Positions 43,945 through 52,125 of a DNA stretch of 64,000 bases are shown here, one piece after another (the first letter of the stretch is position 1; each line of letters opens with the position of its first letter). A program made the translations under genes and the position numbers. A model generated the notes under the pieces. It did not search any database. It had not been told where the DNA came from and saw only the letters and a program-made list of their open reading frames with translations. The DNA comes from Paenibacillus polymyxa (lineage in GTDB: Bacteria; Bacillota; Bacilli; Paenibacillales; Paenibacillaceae): contig NZ_JAGGNR010000003.1 in the NCBI RefSeq assembly GCF_018614975.1, positions 62,001 to 126,000 of the forward strand, in the 5' to 3' direction.

Positions 43945-44985
43945 ATGAAAAATCAGACACTGATCCGGGATGATCAGGAATCTTTCTTTTATAATCTGCG
44001 CTTTATGCTTATCGTCTGTGTCCTTGCTGGTAATGCACTTGAACCACTCATCACACGCTTTGCAGGAGCGGAAGCTCTGTTCCTGTGGATATATACGTTT
44101 CACATGCCACTCTTTGTATGGGTAACCGGGTATTTTGCGACACACTCACTTCAAGGTGCATCTGGACGAAACGTCCTGAAGCAGATTGCCTTACAGTATG
44201 TACTGTTTCAGTCCTTATACGCATTGATGGACTTTACCGTATTCCACACACCCCATATGCGGCTATCCTTCTTTGCACCTTACTTGCTGTTATGGTTTCT
44301 CGCGAGTCACTTCTGTTGGCGACTGTTGCTTCGTCTGACGATCTCATGGAAACCGATACATCGGCTGATTGGATCGATTACGCTCGGCGTAATTGCTGGG
44401 TATTTGCCTATCGACGGATTCTGGCTCAGCTTCAGCCGTACGTTTGTGTTCTTGCCGTTCTTTGTCATCGGTTATGACTATGGAGCAACCATACGTTCTT
44501 GTTTATTATCCGGTTGGGGGCGAAAAACCGCAGCCATCCTCTCCGCTGCACTGTTGGTATGGATCGGGTATGGCGGTTTGAATATTTCATCCGGATGGTT
44601 ACTCGGCAGCATGACGTACGCCGAACTGGGTCACCACGAATGGTATGCCGGTATCTTTCGACTTGGTGTCTACCTATTGGAGGTCACATCTGCAGCACTG
44701 TTCTTGGCCTGGGTACCTTTCTTGACTTCCAGACTGACGGACCTTGGACGACGCACACTCTATGTGTTCCTGCTGCATGGTTTTCTCGTTCGTCTCGCGA
44801 TCTGGTCTGGAGTCTACAGTTATATGGGAAGTTCGGCATATATTCCAGTCATACTTGTCATCGCCGTACTCTTCGCAGTCACACTTGCTCTGCCGGCTGT
44901 ACGTTACACGTTCAAACCCTTAATTGAACCGGATATATCCCGCTTTTCTTTCACTCGACATGAGGTGTTCAAACGGTCGGCCTAA
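43945..44985 (+). CDS. Membrane acyltransferase, acyltransferase 3 / fucose 4-O-acetylase-like
   Basis: 346-residue polytopic protein with about ten hydrophobic segments. The start RDDQESFFYNLRFMLIVCVLAGNALEPLI, followed by FLWIYTFHMPLFVWVTGYFATHS, is the usual acyltransferase 3 opening with the conserved His-Met-Pro segment. Such proteins O-acetylate sugars or wall polymers. GGGGG lies a few bases before the ATG. No neighbouring polysaccharide genes identify the substrate, and no terminator is evident after it. Confidence 0.85.
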   Translation: MKNQTLIRDDQESFFYNLRFMLIVCVLAGNALEPLITRFAGAEALFLWIYTFHMPLFVWVTGYFATHSLQGASGRNVLKQIALQYVLFQSLYALMDFTVFHTPHMRLSFFAPYLLLWFLASHFCWRLLLRLTISWKPIHRLIGSITLGVIAGYLPIDGFWLSFSRTFVFLPFFVIGYDYGATIRSCLLSGWGRKTAAILSAALLVWIGYGGLNISSGWLLGSMTYAELGHHEWYAGIFRLGVYLLEVTSAALFLAWVPFLTSRLTDLGRRTLYVFLLHGFLVRLAIWSGVYSYMGSSAYIPVILVIAVLFAVTLALPAVRYTFKPLIEPDISRFSFTRHEVFKRSA

Positions 44986-45107
44986 CGCTCTGACAGACTC
45001 TTCACCACCGATTCTATCCGGGTACGTTGTTTCAGGCTGGAAATAAGGTGGTAAATTAGGGATACGCGCTACAAAAAACAACTTATCGTTGTAGGGAGTG
45101 ATTTGTA

Positions 45108-45359
45108 ATGGCACGTCAACCGACGTCAGAACGCAAGATGAGCCGTGAGGAAGCTGGCAGATTAGGTGGCAAAGCGACTTCCAAGAACCATGATCGAAGC
45201 TTCTATCAGAAGATTGGAAAAAAGGGTGGAGAAGCAACTTCAGATGCCCATGACACTGACTTTTACAAGCAGATTGGCCGCAAGGGCGGCGAAGCAACCT
45301 CCGAAACTCATAATAAGGAATTCTATCGTGAGATTGGACGCAAAGGTGGAAGCAACTAA
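45108..45359 (+). CDS. KGG-repeat stress protein (GsiB-like)
   Basis: 83-residue hydrophilic protein made of about three repeats of the pattern GGEATSxxHDxxFYxxIGRKGG, the plant group 1 LEA/GsiB-type motif seen in Bacillus stress proteins. Likely disordered and protective under drying or glucose starvation. GTAGGGAGTGATTTGT gives the ribosome site. No sigma-B-type promoter could be recognised upstream, so its control is unknown. Confidence 0.9.
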   Translation: MARQPTSERKMSREEAGRLGGKATSKNHDRSFYQKIGKKGGEATSDAHDTDFYKQIGRKGGEATSETHNKEFYREIGRKGGSN

Positions 45360-45409
45360 TGAATTCCGCTCGCCACATCGAAACATGATCATAGCTTTCC
45401 CGCAAACCA

Positions 45410-45448
45410 AGAAGTCTAATTCCATGAAAATGGTTTGAGGCTTCTTTC
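45410..45448 (+). terminator. Terminator of the KGG-repeat gene
   Basis: Nested hairpin AGAAG...CCATgaaaATGG...CTTCT followed by TTCTATT, about 50 bases after the stop codon. Confidence 0.65.
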
Positions 45449-45667
45449 TATTGATTGTAGAAATATGACGACGGTTGTGATAGACTCAATAGAAAAACCG
45501 GGTGTTCACGGGTTTAAAGCAGCAAAGAATTTCACAAACTACGGGGAGCTCGGCACCGGCATGCCGGTCCTTTTTTTTAGAGTACGGATGAAATTAAACG
45601 ACAGATGCACTGCCATTTACTTTTCCATTCATGTTGCTCAATATTATATATTTGGGGGGAATACACC
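45449..45667 (+). promoter_or_regulatory. ilvD upstream leader of unknown type
   Basis: About 220 bases between the preceding terminator and ilvD. They contain a possible AAACC/GGTTT hairpin (near 45495-45520), a GGGGAGCTC block and then a strong terminator (45552-45578) about 90 bases before the ATG. No T-box or other riboswitch consensus is visible. A possible promoter (TTTCCA-17-TATATA) lies between the terminator and ilvD, so the upstream part could be a leader or an independent small RNA. Confidence 0.4.
45552..45578 (+). terminator. Terminator upstream of ilvD
   Basis: Perfect palindrome ACCGGCATGCCGGT (45555-45568) flanked by GG/CC and followed by eight T. Confidence 0.85.
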
Positions 45668-47353
45668 ATGTCAGCCAAGAAGATGCGTTCCGATATGATC
45701 AAAAAAGGTTTTGACCGTGCACCACACCGGAGTTTGCTCCGCGCAGCGGGCGTTAAAGAAGAGGATTTCGGCAAGCCGTTTATTGCCGTATGTAACTCAT
45801 ACATCGATATCGTGCCCGGCCACGTCCACCTTCAGGAATTCGGTAAAATTGTAAAGGATGCTATTCGTGAAGCGGGTGGCGTTCCATTCGAATTCAACAC
45901 CATCGGAGTAGATGATGGAATTGCCATGGGACACATTGGTATGCGTTACTCGCTGCCAAGCCGTGACATTATCGCGGATTCCGTGGAAACCGTTGTATCT
46001 GCACACTGGTTCGACGGCATGGTATGTATCCCGAACTGTGACAAAATCACACCAGGCATGATGATGGGTGCACTCCGCTGTAATATCCCTACCGTGTTTG
46101 TCAGCGGTGGACCGATGAAAGCCGGTCGTGACAGCAATGGTAAAGCTCTGTCCTTGACCTCTGTATTTGAAGGCGTAGGCGCTTATCAAGCAGGTAAAAT
46201 CGATGATAAGAGCTTGCTTGAGCTTGAACAGTTTGGCTGTCCAACCTGTGGATCATGCTCCGGTATGTTTACTGCAAACTCCATGAACTGTCTGGCTGAA
46301 GCGATGGGACTGGCTATGCCAGGTAACGGAACCATCCTGGCTGTTGCTCCTGAGCGTCGTGAGTTTGTTAAACAATCCGCTACCCAATTGATGGAACTCA
46401 TCAAAATGGACTTGAAACCACGTGATATCGTAACTGTAGAAGCGATCGATAATGCGTTTGCACTGGATATGGCGATGGGCGGATCTACGAATACAGTACT
46501 GCACACGCTGGCACTGGCTCATGAAGCAGGTATCGAGTATCCAATCGAACGTATTAATGAAGTAGCGAACCGCGTTCCACATCTGGCGAAACTTGCACCT
46601 GCTTCCGATCTTCACATCGAAGACGTTCACAATGCAGGGGGCGTAAGCGCAGTGCTGAACGAATTGCTCAAGAAACCAGGCGCGATTCATGGTGACTGCA
46701 TTACGGTTACTGGTAAAACAATCCGTGAGAACGTTGAAGGAAAAGAAATTCAGGATACCAATGTCATTCACCACTTGGATAACCCGCATTCCGAAAAAGG
46801 CGGTCTGGCTGTATTGTTTGGTAACCTTGCACCACAAGGCGCTATCATCAAAGTTGGTGCGGTTGATGCTTCGGTTGGCGGATACCACAAAGGTCCTGCC
46901 ATCTGCTTTGACTCCCAAGAGCAAGCGCTCGAAGGTATTGCTAACGGCAAAGTGAAAGAAGGACATGTTGTTGTTATCCGTTATGAAGGACCAAAAGGCG
47001 GACCAGGTATGCCTGAGATGCTGGCTCCTACTTCCCAGATCGTAGGTATGGGGTTGGGTGCCAAAGTGGGTCTGATTACCGATGGACGCTTCTCTGGCGC
47101 ATCCCGCGGAATCAGTATCGGACATATCTCTCCGGAAGCAGCTGAAGGTGGTCCAATCGCCTTTGTTGAAGAAGGAGACATCATCGAGCTGGATCTGAAC
47201 AACCGTATCATTGAATTACACATCAGTGACGAAGAGTTTGAACGTCGTCGCGCAGGTTGGAAAGGTTTTGAACCAAAAGTAAAAACCGGTTACCTGGCTC
47301 GTTATTCCAAACTGGTTACCAATGCAAGCAACGGTGGCGTACTGAGTATCTAA
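45668..47353 (+). CDS. ilvD: Dihydroxy-acid dehydratase
   Basis: 561-residue iron-sulfur dehydratase of branched-chain amino acid and pantothenate synthesis. Cluster-ligand regions [12 protein letters not shown] and [19 protein letters not shown] are intact, and the C-terminal block [16 protein letters not shown] is typical. The ATG at 45668 follows GGGGGGAA; the longer reading from 45605 lacks a site. It stands alone rather than in an ilv-leu operon. A terminator-containing leader precedes it. Confidence 0.96.
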   Translation: MSAKKMRSDMIKKGFDRAPHRSLLRAAGVKEEDFGKPFIAVCNSYIDIVPGHVHLQEFGKIVKDAIREAGGVPFEFNTIGVDDGIAMGHIGMRYSLPSRDIIADSVETVVSAHWFDGMVCIPNCDKITPGMMMGALRCNIPTVFVSGGPMKAGRDSNGKALSLTSVFEGVGAYQAGKIDDKSLLELEQFGCPTCGSCSGMFTANSMNCLAEAMGLAMPGNGTILAVAPERREFVKQSATQLMELIKMDLKPRDIVTVEAIDNAFALDMAMGGSTNTVLHTLALAHEAGIEYPIERINEVANRVPHLAKLAPASDLHIEDVHNAGGVSAVLNELLKKPGAIHGDCITVTGKTIRENVEGKEIQDTNVIHHLDNPHSEKGGLAVLFGNLAPQGAIIKVGAVDASVGGYHKGPAICFDSQEQALEGIANGKVKEGHVVVIRYEGPKGGPGMPEMLAPTSQIVGMGLGAKVGLITDGRFSGASRGISIGHISPEAAEGGPIAFVEEGDIIELDLNNRIIELHISDEEFERRRAGWKGFEPKVKTGYLARYSKLVTNASNGGVLSI

Positions 47354-47366
47354 TTCACTAATAAAT

Positions 47367-47413
47367 AAAGGGTTGCTCTTCTGCCAAATCTGGCGAAGGG
47401 CAACCCTTTTCTT
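47367..47413. terminator. Bidirectional terminator between ilvD and the deacetylase gene
   Basis: AAAGGGTTGC/GCAACCCTTT with T-rich sequence beyond on the plus strand, between two convergent genes. Confidence 0.85.
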
Positions 47414-47438
47414 TTACTGGTTGGTGTGATCAGTCCGT

Positions 47439-48842
47439 TTAGTTCCGCTCTGGCAGTATCTCTTGTTCAATTAACAACGATTCATCTCTGGATTCTTCTA
47501 CCGTTGCTGCCACCTGCATCGTATGTTGACCGTAACGTTCCAGCAGTACATCCAGCGGCATGGCAATCATCTTGGGTACCAATTGCTCTGTACGCTGTTT
47601 CAAACGTTTGCTTCCTGCCGGGTGGATTACACTTAACAGCAGTTTCAGGTATACTTTGGATGCAGTACTGAACGGTCCAGGGGGCAATTCTTGTATGGTA
47701 AATCCAAATTTTTCTGGACCTCTGTTAATCATACTCACACCGTATATGGCTTTGGCGGAGCGTAACTCAGGTTCGAGTACCACCATGCGTGCCAAATCCG
47801 GCAATTGCTGTTCCATCGTCCGAATCATGCGAATAGCCAAATGCATACTGGAACGCGAAGTCACCCCAAGTTCGAACAACTTCTGATTGTCAAAATGCAG
47901 TTCAATGACCGGATCTCCGTTTTGAATGACATGACCATCACTCATCTCCATTCGTGCTCCGTGATATACACGGGATCGAAAGTGCAACATTGGATCTTCT
48001 GGGGAAGCCGTCCGCAGATGATATACCCAGTGAAACAATTTCTCCCAACCCAGCCACAAGGCCACAACGATTCGCTTCCATAACTTCAACGTTGTCTGTG
48101 GTTGATTCTTGTTCTGAGATTCGCTCAATGTGATACCTCCCATCAACGTATCGACACGTACGCTTTGCAAGCCTAGCCGTTCAGCTTCCTGTAATACGAC
48201 TTCCAGCGCCTGAAGCATCTGCTCCGGCGCGTGTGCATCAGCACCAAGGGTCGTTCCTCGATCATGCAGCAGCATGACCTCTCCGCCTCTCAGTTCCTTC
48301 AGCATCCGTTCAGTCAATCTCTGGGCACCTATTCGGCTTCTCCAGTCTTCAAACATAGAAGACCACAGTACAATCTTACGTTCTTTCTTGCTGAAAAAAT
48401 CAAACAGATTCATAATCCCCCACGGTGGACGATAATAACAAGTCTTCACGCCGGTTACTTCATGAATAATCTGACCTGTTCGCTGAATCTGATCACGAAC
48501 GGTACGCGGCCGCATGAGCCAGTTCGTCTTGTGAATATAATTATGGATGCCAATAAGATGTCCTTCGTCATGTATGCGCTGAATGAGTTCCGGATGACTT
48601 GCAGCATGTTCTCCAACGACAAAAAATGTTGCTTTTGCTTGATGCTGACGAAGCAGATCGAGCAGTCTCGGCGTATAATGTGGATCTGGCCCATCGTCAA
48701 ACGTTAATGCAAATTGTGTATCACTTCTTCCCCGTCGAAATACACGAAAACCAAAAAACCTGCTAATCAAACTTGGAATAAAGGCATAAAAAGATGAAAG
48801 ATACAATAACCACAGTAAAATACTCTGAAGCATCGTTGTCAT
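47439..48842 (-). CDS. Polysaccharide deacetylase fused to a YkoP-like domain
   Basis: 467-residue protein. An N-terminal membrane segment (LLWLLYLSSFYAFIPSLI) is followed by a NodB deacetylase domain (residues about 40-250) with the metal triad blocks ALTFDDGPD and GIHNYIHKTNW, the YYRPPWG motif and LLHDRG, so activity is likely. After a linker, a domain of about 180 residues (IVVALWLGWEKLFHWVYHL to ERYG) resembles B. subtilis YkoP, of unknown function, here on the same chain. The substrate could be peptidoglycan or another N-acetylated glycan. GGGGAG lies 8 bases before the ATG. Confidence 0.85.
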   Translation of the reverse strand: MTTMLQSILLWLLYLSSFYAFIPSLISRFFGFRVFRRGRSDTQFALTFDDGPDPHYTPRLLDLLRQHQAKATFFVVGEHAASHPELIQRIHDEGHLIGIHNYIHKTNWLMRPRTVRDQIQRTGQIIHEVTGVKTCYYRPPWGIMNLFDFFSKKERKIVLWSSMFEDWRSRIGAQRLTERMLKELRGGEVMLLHDRGTTLGADAHAPEQMLQALEVVLQEAERLGLQSVRVDTLMGGITLSESQNKNQPQTTLKLWKRIVVALWLGWEKLFHWVYHLRTASPEDPMLHFRSRVYHGARMEMSDGHVIQNGDPVIELHFDNQKLFELGVTSRSSMHLAIRMIRTMEQQLPDLARMVVLEPELRSAKAIYGVSMINRGPEKFGFTIQELPPGPFSTASKVYLKLLLSVIHPAGSKRLKQRTEQLVPKMIAMPLDVLLERYGQHTMQVAATVEESRDESLLIEQEILPERN

Positions 48843-49017
48843 GATGCAAGCTCCCCACTTCTCCCTGCTGAATTACGGTACACTATGGCACTATCTAAAA
48901 TAAACCACCTTTAATTGTATCATAGTTCAGACTTTTCTTAAATCCTGTTTTCCCAAAAAGATAGCTATCGTGTACAATAAATACAATCTAATTATTGCCA
49001 TCAAAGGAGCCATGTCC

Positions 49018-50214
49018 ATGCTACCGCTTTACAAAAAATACGGGCGAACTGTCTTTGACATCGCGTTGCTCGTATTAACCGTGTATGTGATCATGTACGG
49101 TTTCAGTCAATTATACCATGTGGCTGCACCCGTCTTTCTATCATTCATTGTATATTGGATGATTGAACCGCTGGCCAAATTTTTACATCGCAAAGGATTG
49201 CCCAAGACACTTGGGGCCGCCATCTCCGTCTTGTTGTTTCTTGCATTAATTGTCGCTGCCTTTTTTGGGGTAGGCTTGATTATCATTTCACAAATTTCCA
49301 ATCTTCAAGATAATTTCCCTGTATACATTGAAATGATACAGCGTGAATTCACCAATCTGGTGTTATTCATTCAGAACAAGTCAGACGCTCTCCCTGATGG
49401 AGTTATGGAAAAAGCGAATGATTATTTTGCAACACTGACCGGGTTTCTGTCCAAATGGGTAACGAGCGGAGCACAATTCGTCGTAGGTTTCCTCAGTTCG
49501 TTCTCATCGTTTATTACGAACTTCGGAATTGCGATTATTCTGGCCTTCTTTCTCAGTATCGAGATTGAATCCTGGCGCAAGTTCGCCGGTGCGAAGACGC
49601 CCAAAACATTAAAGTTAGCTATTGAATTCATGCGTAATCACGTCTTCAAGACAATCCGCTCGTATTTGAAGGCACAGATGATCATGATGCTCATTACGTT
49701 TGTATTGATTTATGCAGGTTTGTTGATTTTGGGAACCTCTAATGCCTTTACCATTGCAGCAGTCTGTGCGGTTTTTGATCTGGTACCATTGCTTGGCGTT
49801 CCTGTTGTGTTTATTCCATGGATCGTCTACTTATTCATTATTGGCAATAGTAGCCTGGCAATCGGCCTGATTGTGATTCTGGCAGTGACAATGCTGACAC
49901 GACAATTGCTGGAACCCAAAATATCGGGTAACTCGATTGGTGTATCTTCGGCGTACTTGATGCTTTCGTTTATGCTGATCTCCCTTTCGATCTTTGGCCT
50001 GGCTGGTGTAGTGTTATCTCCAGTGCTTCTCATCCTTCTGAAAGAACTGTTACAACAAGGGTATCTGCAAAAGTGGATTCACCTGCCAAAAGATGAATTT
50101 GAATCCTCTCCATTGGTCATGGACCCACCCGTTAACAAAGCCTCAGCGAGTTCTGCCGAGTCTATAATTCATACGCCTGTTCCTGCGAAGGATCACGAAG
50201 ACCCAGCCAAATAG
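49018..50214 (+). CDS. AI-2E family membrane transporter
   Basis: 398-residue polytopic protein of the AI-2E/UPF0118 family: two hydrophobic segments at the N terminus, a periplasmic-type central loop, then a cluster of five to six segments containing FDLVPLLGVPVVFIPW and LLEPKISGNSIGVSSAYLMLSF. Family members export small molecules or ions; the name from quorum signalling is often not applicable. The ATG at 49018 is 8 bases from AAAGGAG; the ATG at 49012 is only 2 bases away. It overlaps the convergent PBP gene by 22 bases. Confidence 0.88.
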   Translation: MLPLYKKYGRTVFDIALLVLTVYVIMYGFSQLYHVAAPVFLSFIVYWMIEPLAKFLHRKGLPKTLGAAISVLLFLALIVAAFFGVGLIIISQISNLQDNFPVYIEMIQREFTNLVLFIQNKSDALPDGVMEKANDYFATLTGFLSKWVTSGAQFVVGFLSSFSSFITNFGIAIILAFFLSIEIESWRKFAGAKTPKTLKLAIEFMRNHVFKTIRSYLKAQMIMMLITFVLIYAGLLILGTSNAFTIAAVCAVFDLVPLLGVPVVFIPWIVYLFIIGNSSLAIGLIVILAVTMLTRQLLEPKISGNSIGVSSAYLMLSFMLISLSIFGLAGVVLSPVLLILLKELLQQGYLQKWIHLPKDEFESSPLVMDPPVNKASASSAESIIHTPVPAKDHEDPAK

Positions 50215-52004
50215 TCCATCACCTTCCTGAAGAGAGCCGTCGCCTGATGATGGCTGTCAGGAGAGACATTTTGGACAAGAACAGCTACAGCATATTGGGG
50301 TTGTTCTACCGGTCCATAACCAATGAACCATTGATTGTTGCGCTTCTCTCCATGTTTCTGTACCTGAGCTGTACCTGATTTTCCTGCAACATGCCACTGC
50401 GCACGCTGCAGGGATTTTCCTGTTCCCTCACGAACTACCTTATTCATCCAGGATAACAGTTTATGCGCTGTTGCGGGAGCAATCTGTCCTGCTGCTGAAG
50501 GTGAATCATGCAAGGGCATCTCCAGCATGACGCCACTATCCGCATACCGGATGCGCTCTACGAGACGTGGGGCACTAACCTTCCCGTCATGCAAAAGTGT
50601 CACGATCAAATTGGCGGCTTGCAGCGGTGTAACCAAGACATCTCGCTGACCGATAGCTGTCTGTATTTTCGCACCTTCATCAGCAGAAGAAACAGCCTCT
50701 GTTCTGACTCGCCCGTGATCCTCATGATCAAAGTGTCGTAACACGGGCATTCCTGCCATCTGCTTCCCCTCCCAGCCAATCGGACGGGCAAGTCCCAGAC
50801 GATCAGCCGTGTTCTCCAGTTGCTCCATACTAAGCCTGCGCGCCGTTTCCGCGAATACGGTGTTGCAAGACTCAGCGAATCCTTGCTCCAAATTCAGGTC
50901 TCCATGCCCATGCTCCTTCCAGCAGGACAGCCCATATCTTCCGTACTCACCACCACAACGGATTTCTTCTCCGTTAGAAACCGCATGATACTCCAAAGCG
51001 GCAGCAGCAGTGACAATTTTGAAAATGGAACCCGGTATGGCTCCCTGTACTGCACGATTCCCCCAGGCCGATTGCTTGGGGTCCACATGTTGTGGCTGAT
51101 AGAAAGGGCGGGAGATCATGGCGCGAACATCTGCGTTAGTGGCATCTAACACAACAACGGCCCCTTCTTGTAATCCAGATTCTTCCGTCAACTGCTCCAG
51201 CCCACGCTGCAACCGGGCATCCACAGTGGTTTCTACACGTAACGGATAATGGCTATTGGCCGGTGCAATGACGTGCGGCTGAATATCCGGGATAATCTCT
51301 CCACCACCCGAGACCATGCGTGATACGAGCGTAGGGCCTATTCCCCTTAACAGGGGTTCAAGTGTCCTCTCCAGTCCTGCTGCTCCTGATTTCATGGCAA
51401 ATGGCTGTTTAACTTCATCCTGATGCCCAGTTAGAACTTTGGAGGACTCAGGCTGTTCAGCCAGATAACCCATCCACTGCATTCCCGTCTGCCCCTGAAG
51501 ATATCTTGTCATCATCGGATAGATGCCAGCTCCTTGCAGGTGCAAACTACGTAAGCGCTCAATCTGATCCTCAGACAAATGAACAGGCTGATGTGTACCT
51601 GCTGTCCAAAAATGAGGTATACTTTCCTGATTCCATTCCTTCTTCAATTGATCCAGATCGGTATGTAATATAGCTGCCAACTGTATCATCTCTGAGCCTT
51701 CTAATGCCCCTTGCTTGCGTAACTTCTCTAATGGACTTGCCTGTGGAAAAAGAACCAGTCCCCATTGCAGCTTGCCGGTCAAGGCCTCACCCTTGTAATC
51801 CGTAAATTGTCCCCGCCCCGGGTCAAGCATCACCCCGCGTTCACGTTGCAATACAGACATTTCACGTACCGTTCGGTGAAATCCAGGCATCGTCTGATTC
51901 ACCTGAACGATCTGGACCCATCCCAATCGTAATATAAGCAATCCAAAGACAATAGTTAGAAGAATACAAGATATATAGATTCGCCGTTTCGCAAGGAGGT
52001 GCAT
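50193..52004 (-). CDS. Class B penicillin-binding protein (transpeptidase)
   Basis: 603-residue membrane-anchored D,D-transpeptidase. One N-terminal transmembrane helix (ISCILLTIVFGLLILRLGWV), a PBP dimerisation region, then a transpeptidase domain with SIFK (Ser326-Lys329), SCN (379-381) and KSGT (from Lys542), all three active-site motifs. No PASTA domains are seen. It resembles PBP2/SpoVD-type enzymes; which one (elongation, division or sporulation) cannot be decided from sequence, and no rodA/spoVE-like partner is near. It ends within the convergent AI-2E gene. Confidence 0.9.
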   Translation of the reverse strand: MHLLAKRRIYISCILLTIVFGLLILRLGWVQIVQVNQTMPGFHRTVREMSVLQRERGVMLDPGRGQFTDYKGEALTGKLQWGLVLFPQASPLEKLRKQGALEGSEMIQLAAILHTDLDQLKKEWNQESIPHFWTAGTHQPVHLSEDQIERLRSLHLQGAGIYPMMTRYLQGQTGMQWMGYLAEQPESSKVLTGHQDEVKQPFAMKSGAAGLERTLEPLLRGIGPTLVSRMVSGGGEIIPDIQPHVIAPANSHYPLRVETTVDARLQRGLEQLTEESGLQEGAVVVLDATNADVRAMISRPFYQPQHVDPKQSAWGNRAVQGAIPGSIFKIVTAAAALEYHAVSNGEEIRCGGEYGRYGLSCWKEHGHGDLNLEQGFAESCNTVFAETARRLSMEQLENTADRLGLARPIGWEGKQMAGMPVLRHFDHEDHGRVRTEAVSSADEGAKIQTAIGQRDVLVTPLQAANLIVTLLHDGKVSAPRLVERIRYADSGVMLEMPLHDSPSAAGQIAPATAHKLLSWMNKVVREGTGKSLQRAQWHVAGKSGTAQVQKHGEKRNNQWFIGYGPVEQPQYAVAVLVQNVSPDSHHQATALFRKVMDYLAGSS

Positions 52005-52069
52005 CCCAATCTCACCTTTTGTCGTTTTGACATATTATTGCTGATAAGGCTTGGAATTATCCGGTAAAC

Positions 52070-52101
52070 CAAAGAAAACCTGTCCCATGTGTGGGACAGG
52101 T
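52070..52101 (-). terminator. Terminator of the chemoreceptor gene
   Basis: Minus-strand hairpin ACCTGTCCCA/TGGGACAGGT followed by TTTTCTTT, about 25 bases after the MCP stop. Confidence 0.85.
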
Positions 52102-52125
52102 TCTCCTCATTTCAACCTTGGTTTG

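Noticed and set aside
44986-45107. Sigma-B-type promoter before the KGG-repeat stress gene
   Set aside because: No GTTT-N13-15-GGGWAW pair with acceptable spacing was found; GGGATA near 45058 lacks a partner.
45449-45578. T-box or known riboswitch before ilvD
   Set aside because: No AGGGTGGTACCGCG-like sequence and no core motif of riboswitch classes that I can recognise by eye.
46253-47125. Minus-strand open frame of 290 codons
   Set aside because: Antisense to ilvD, with no motifs or ribosome site.
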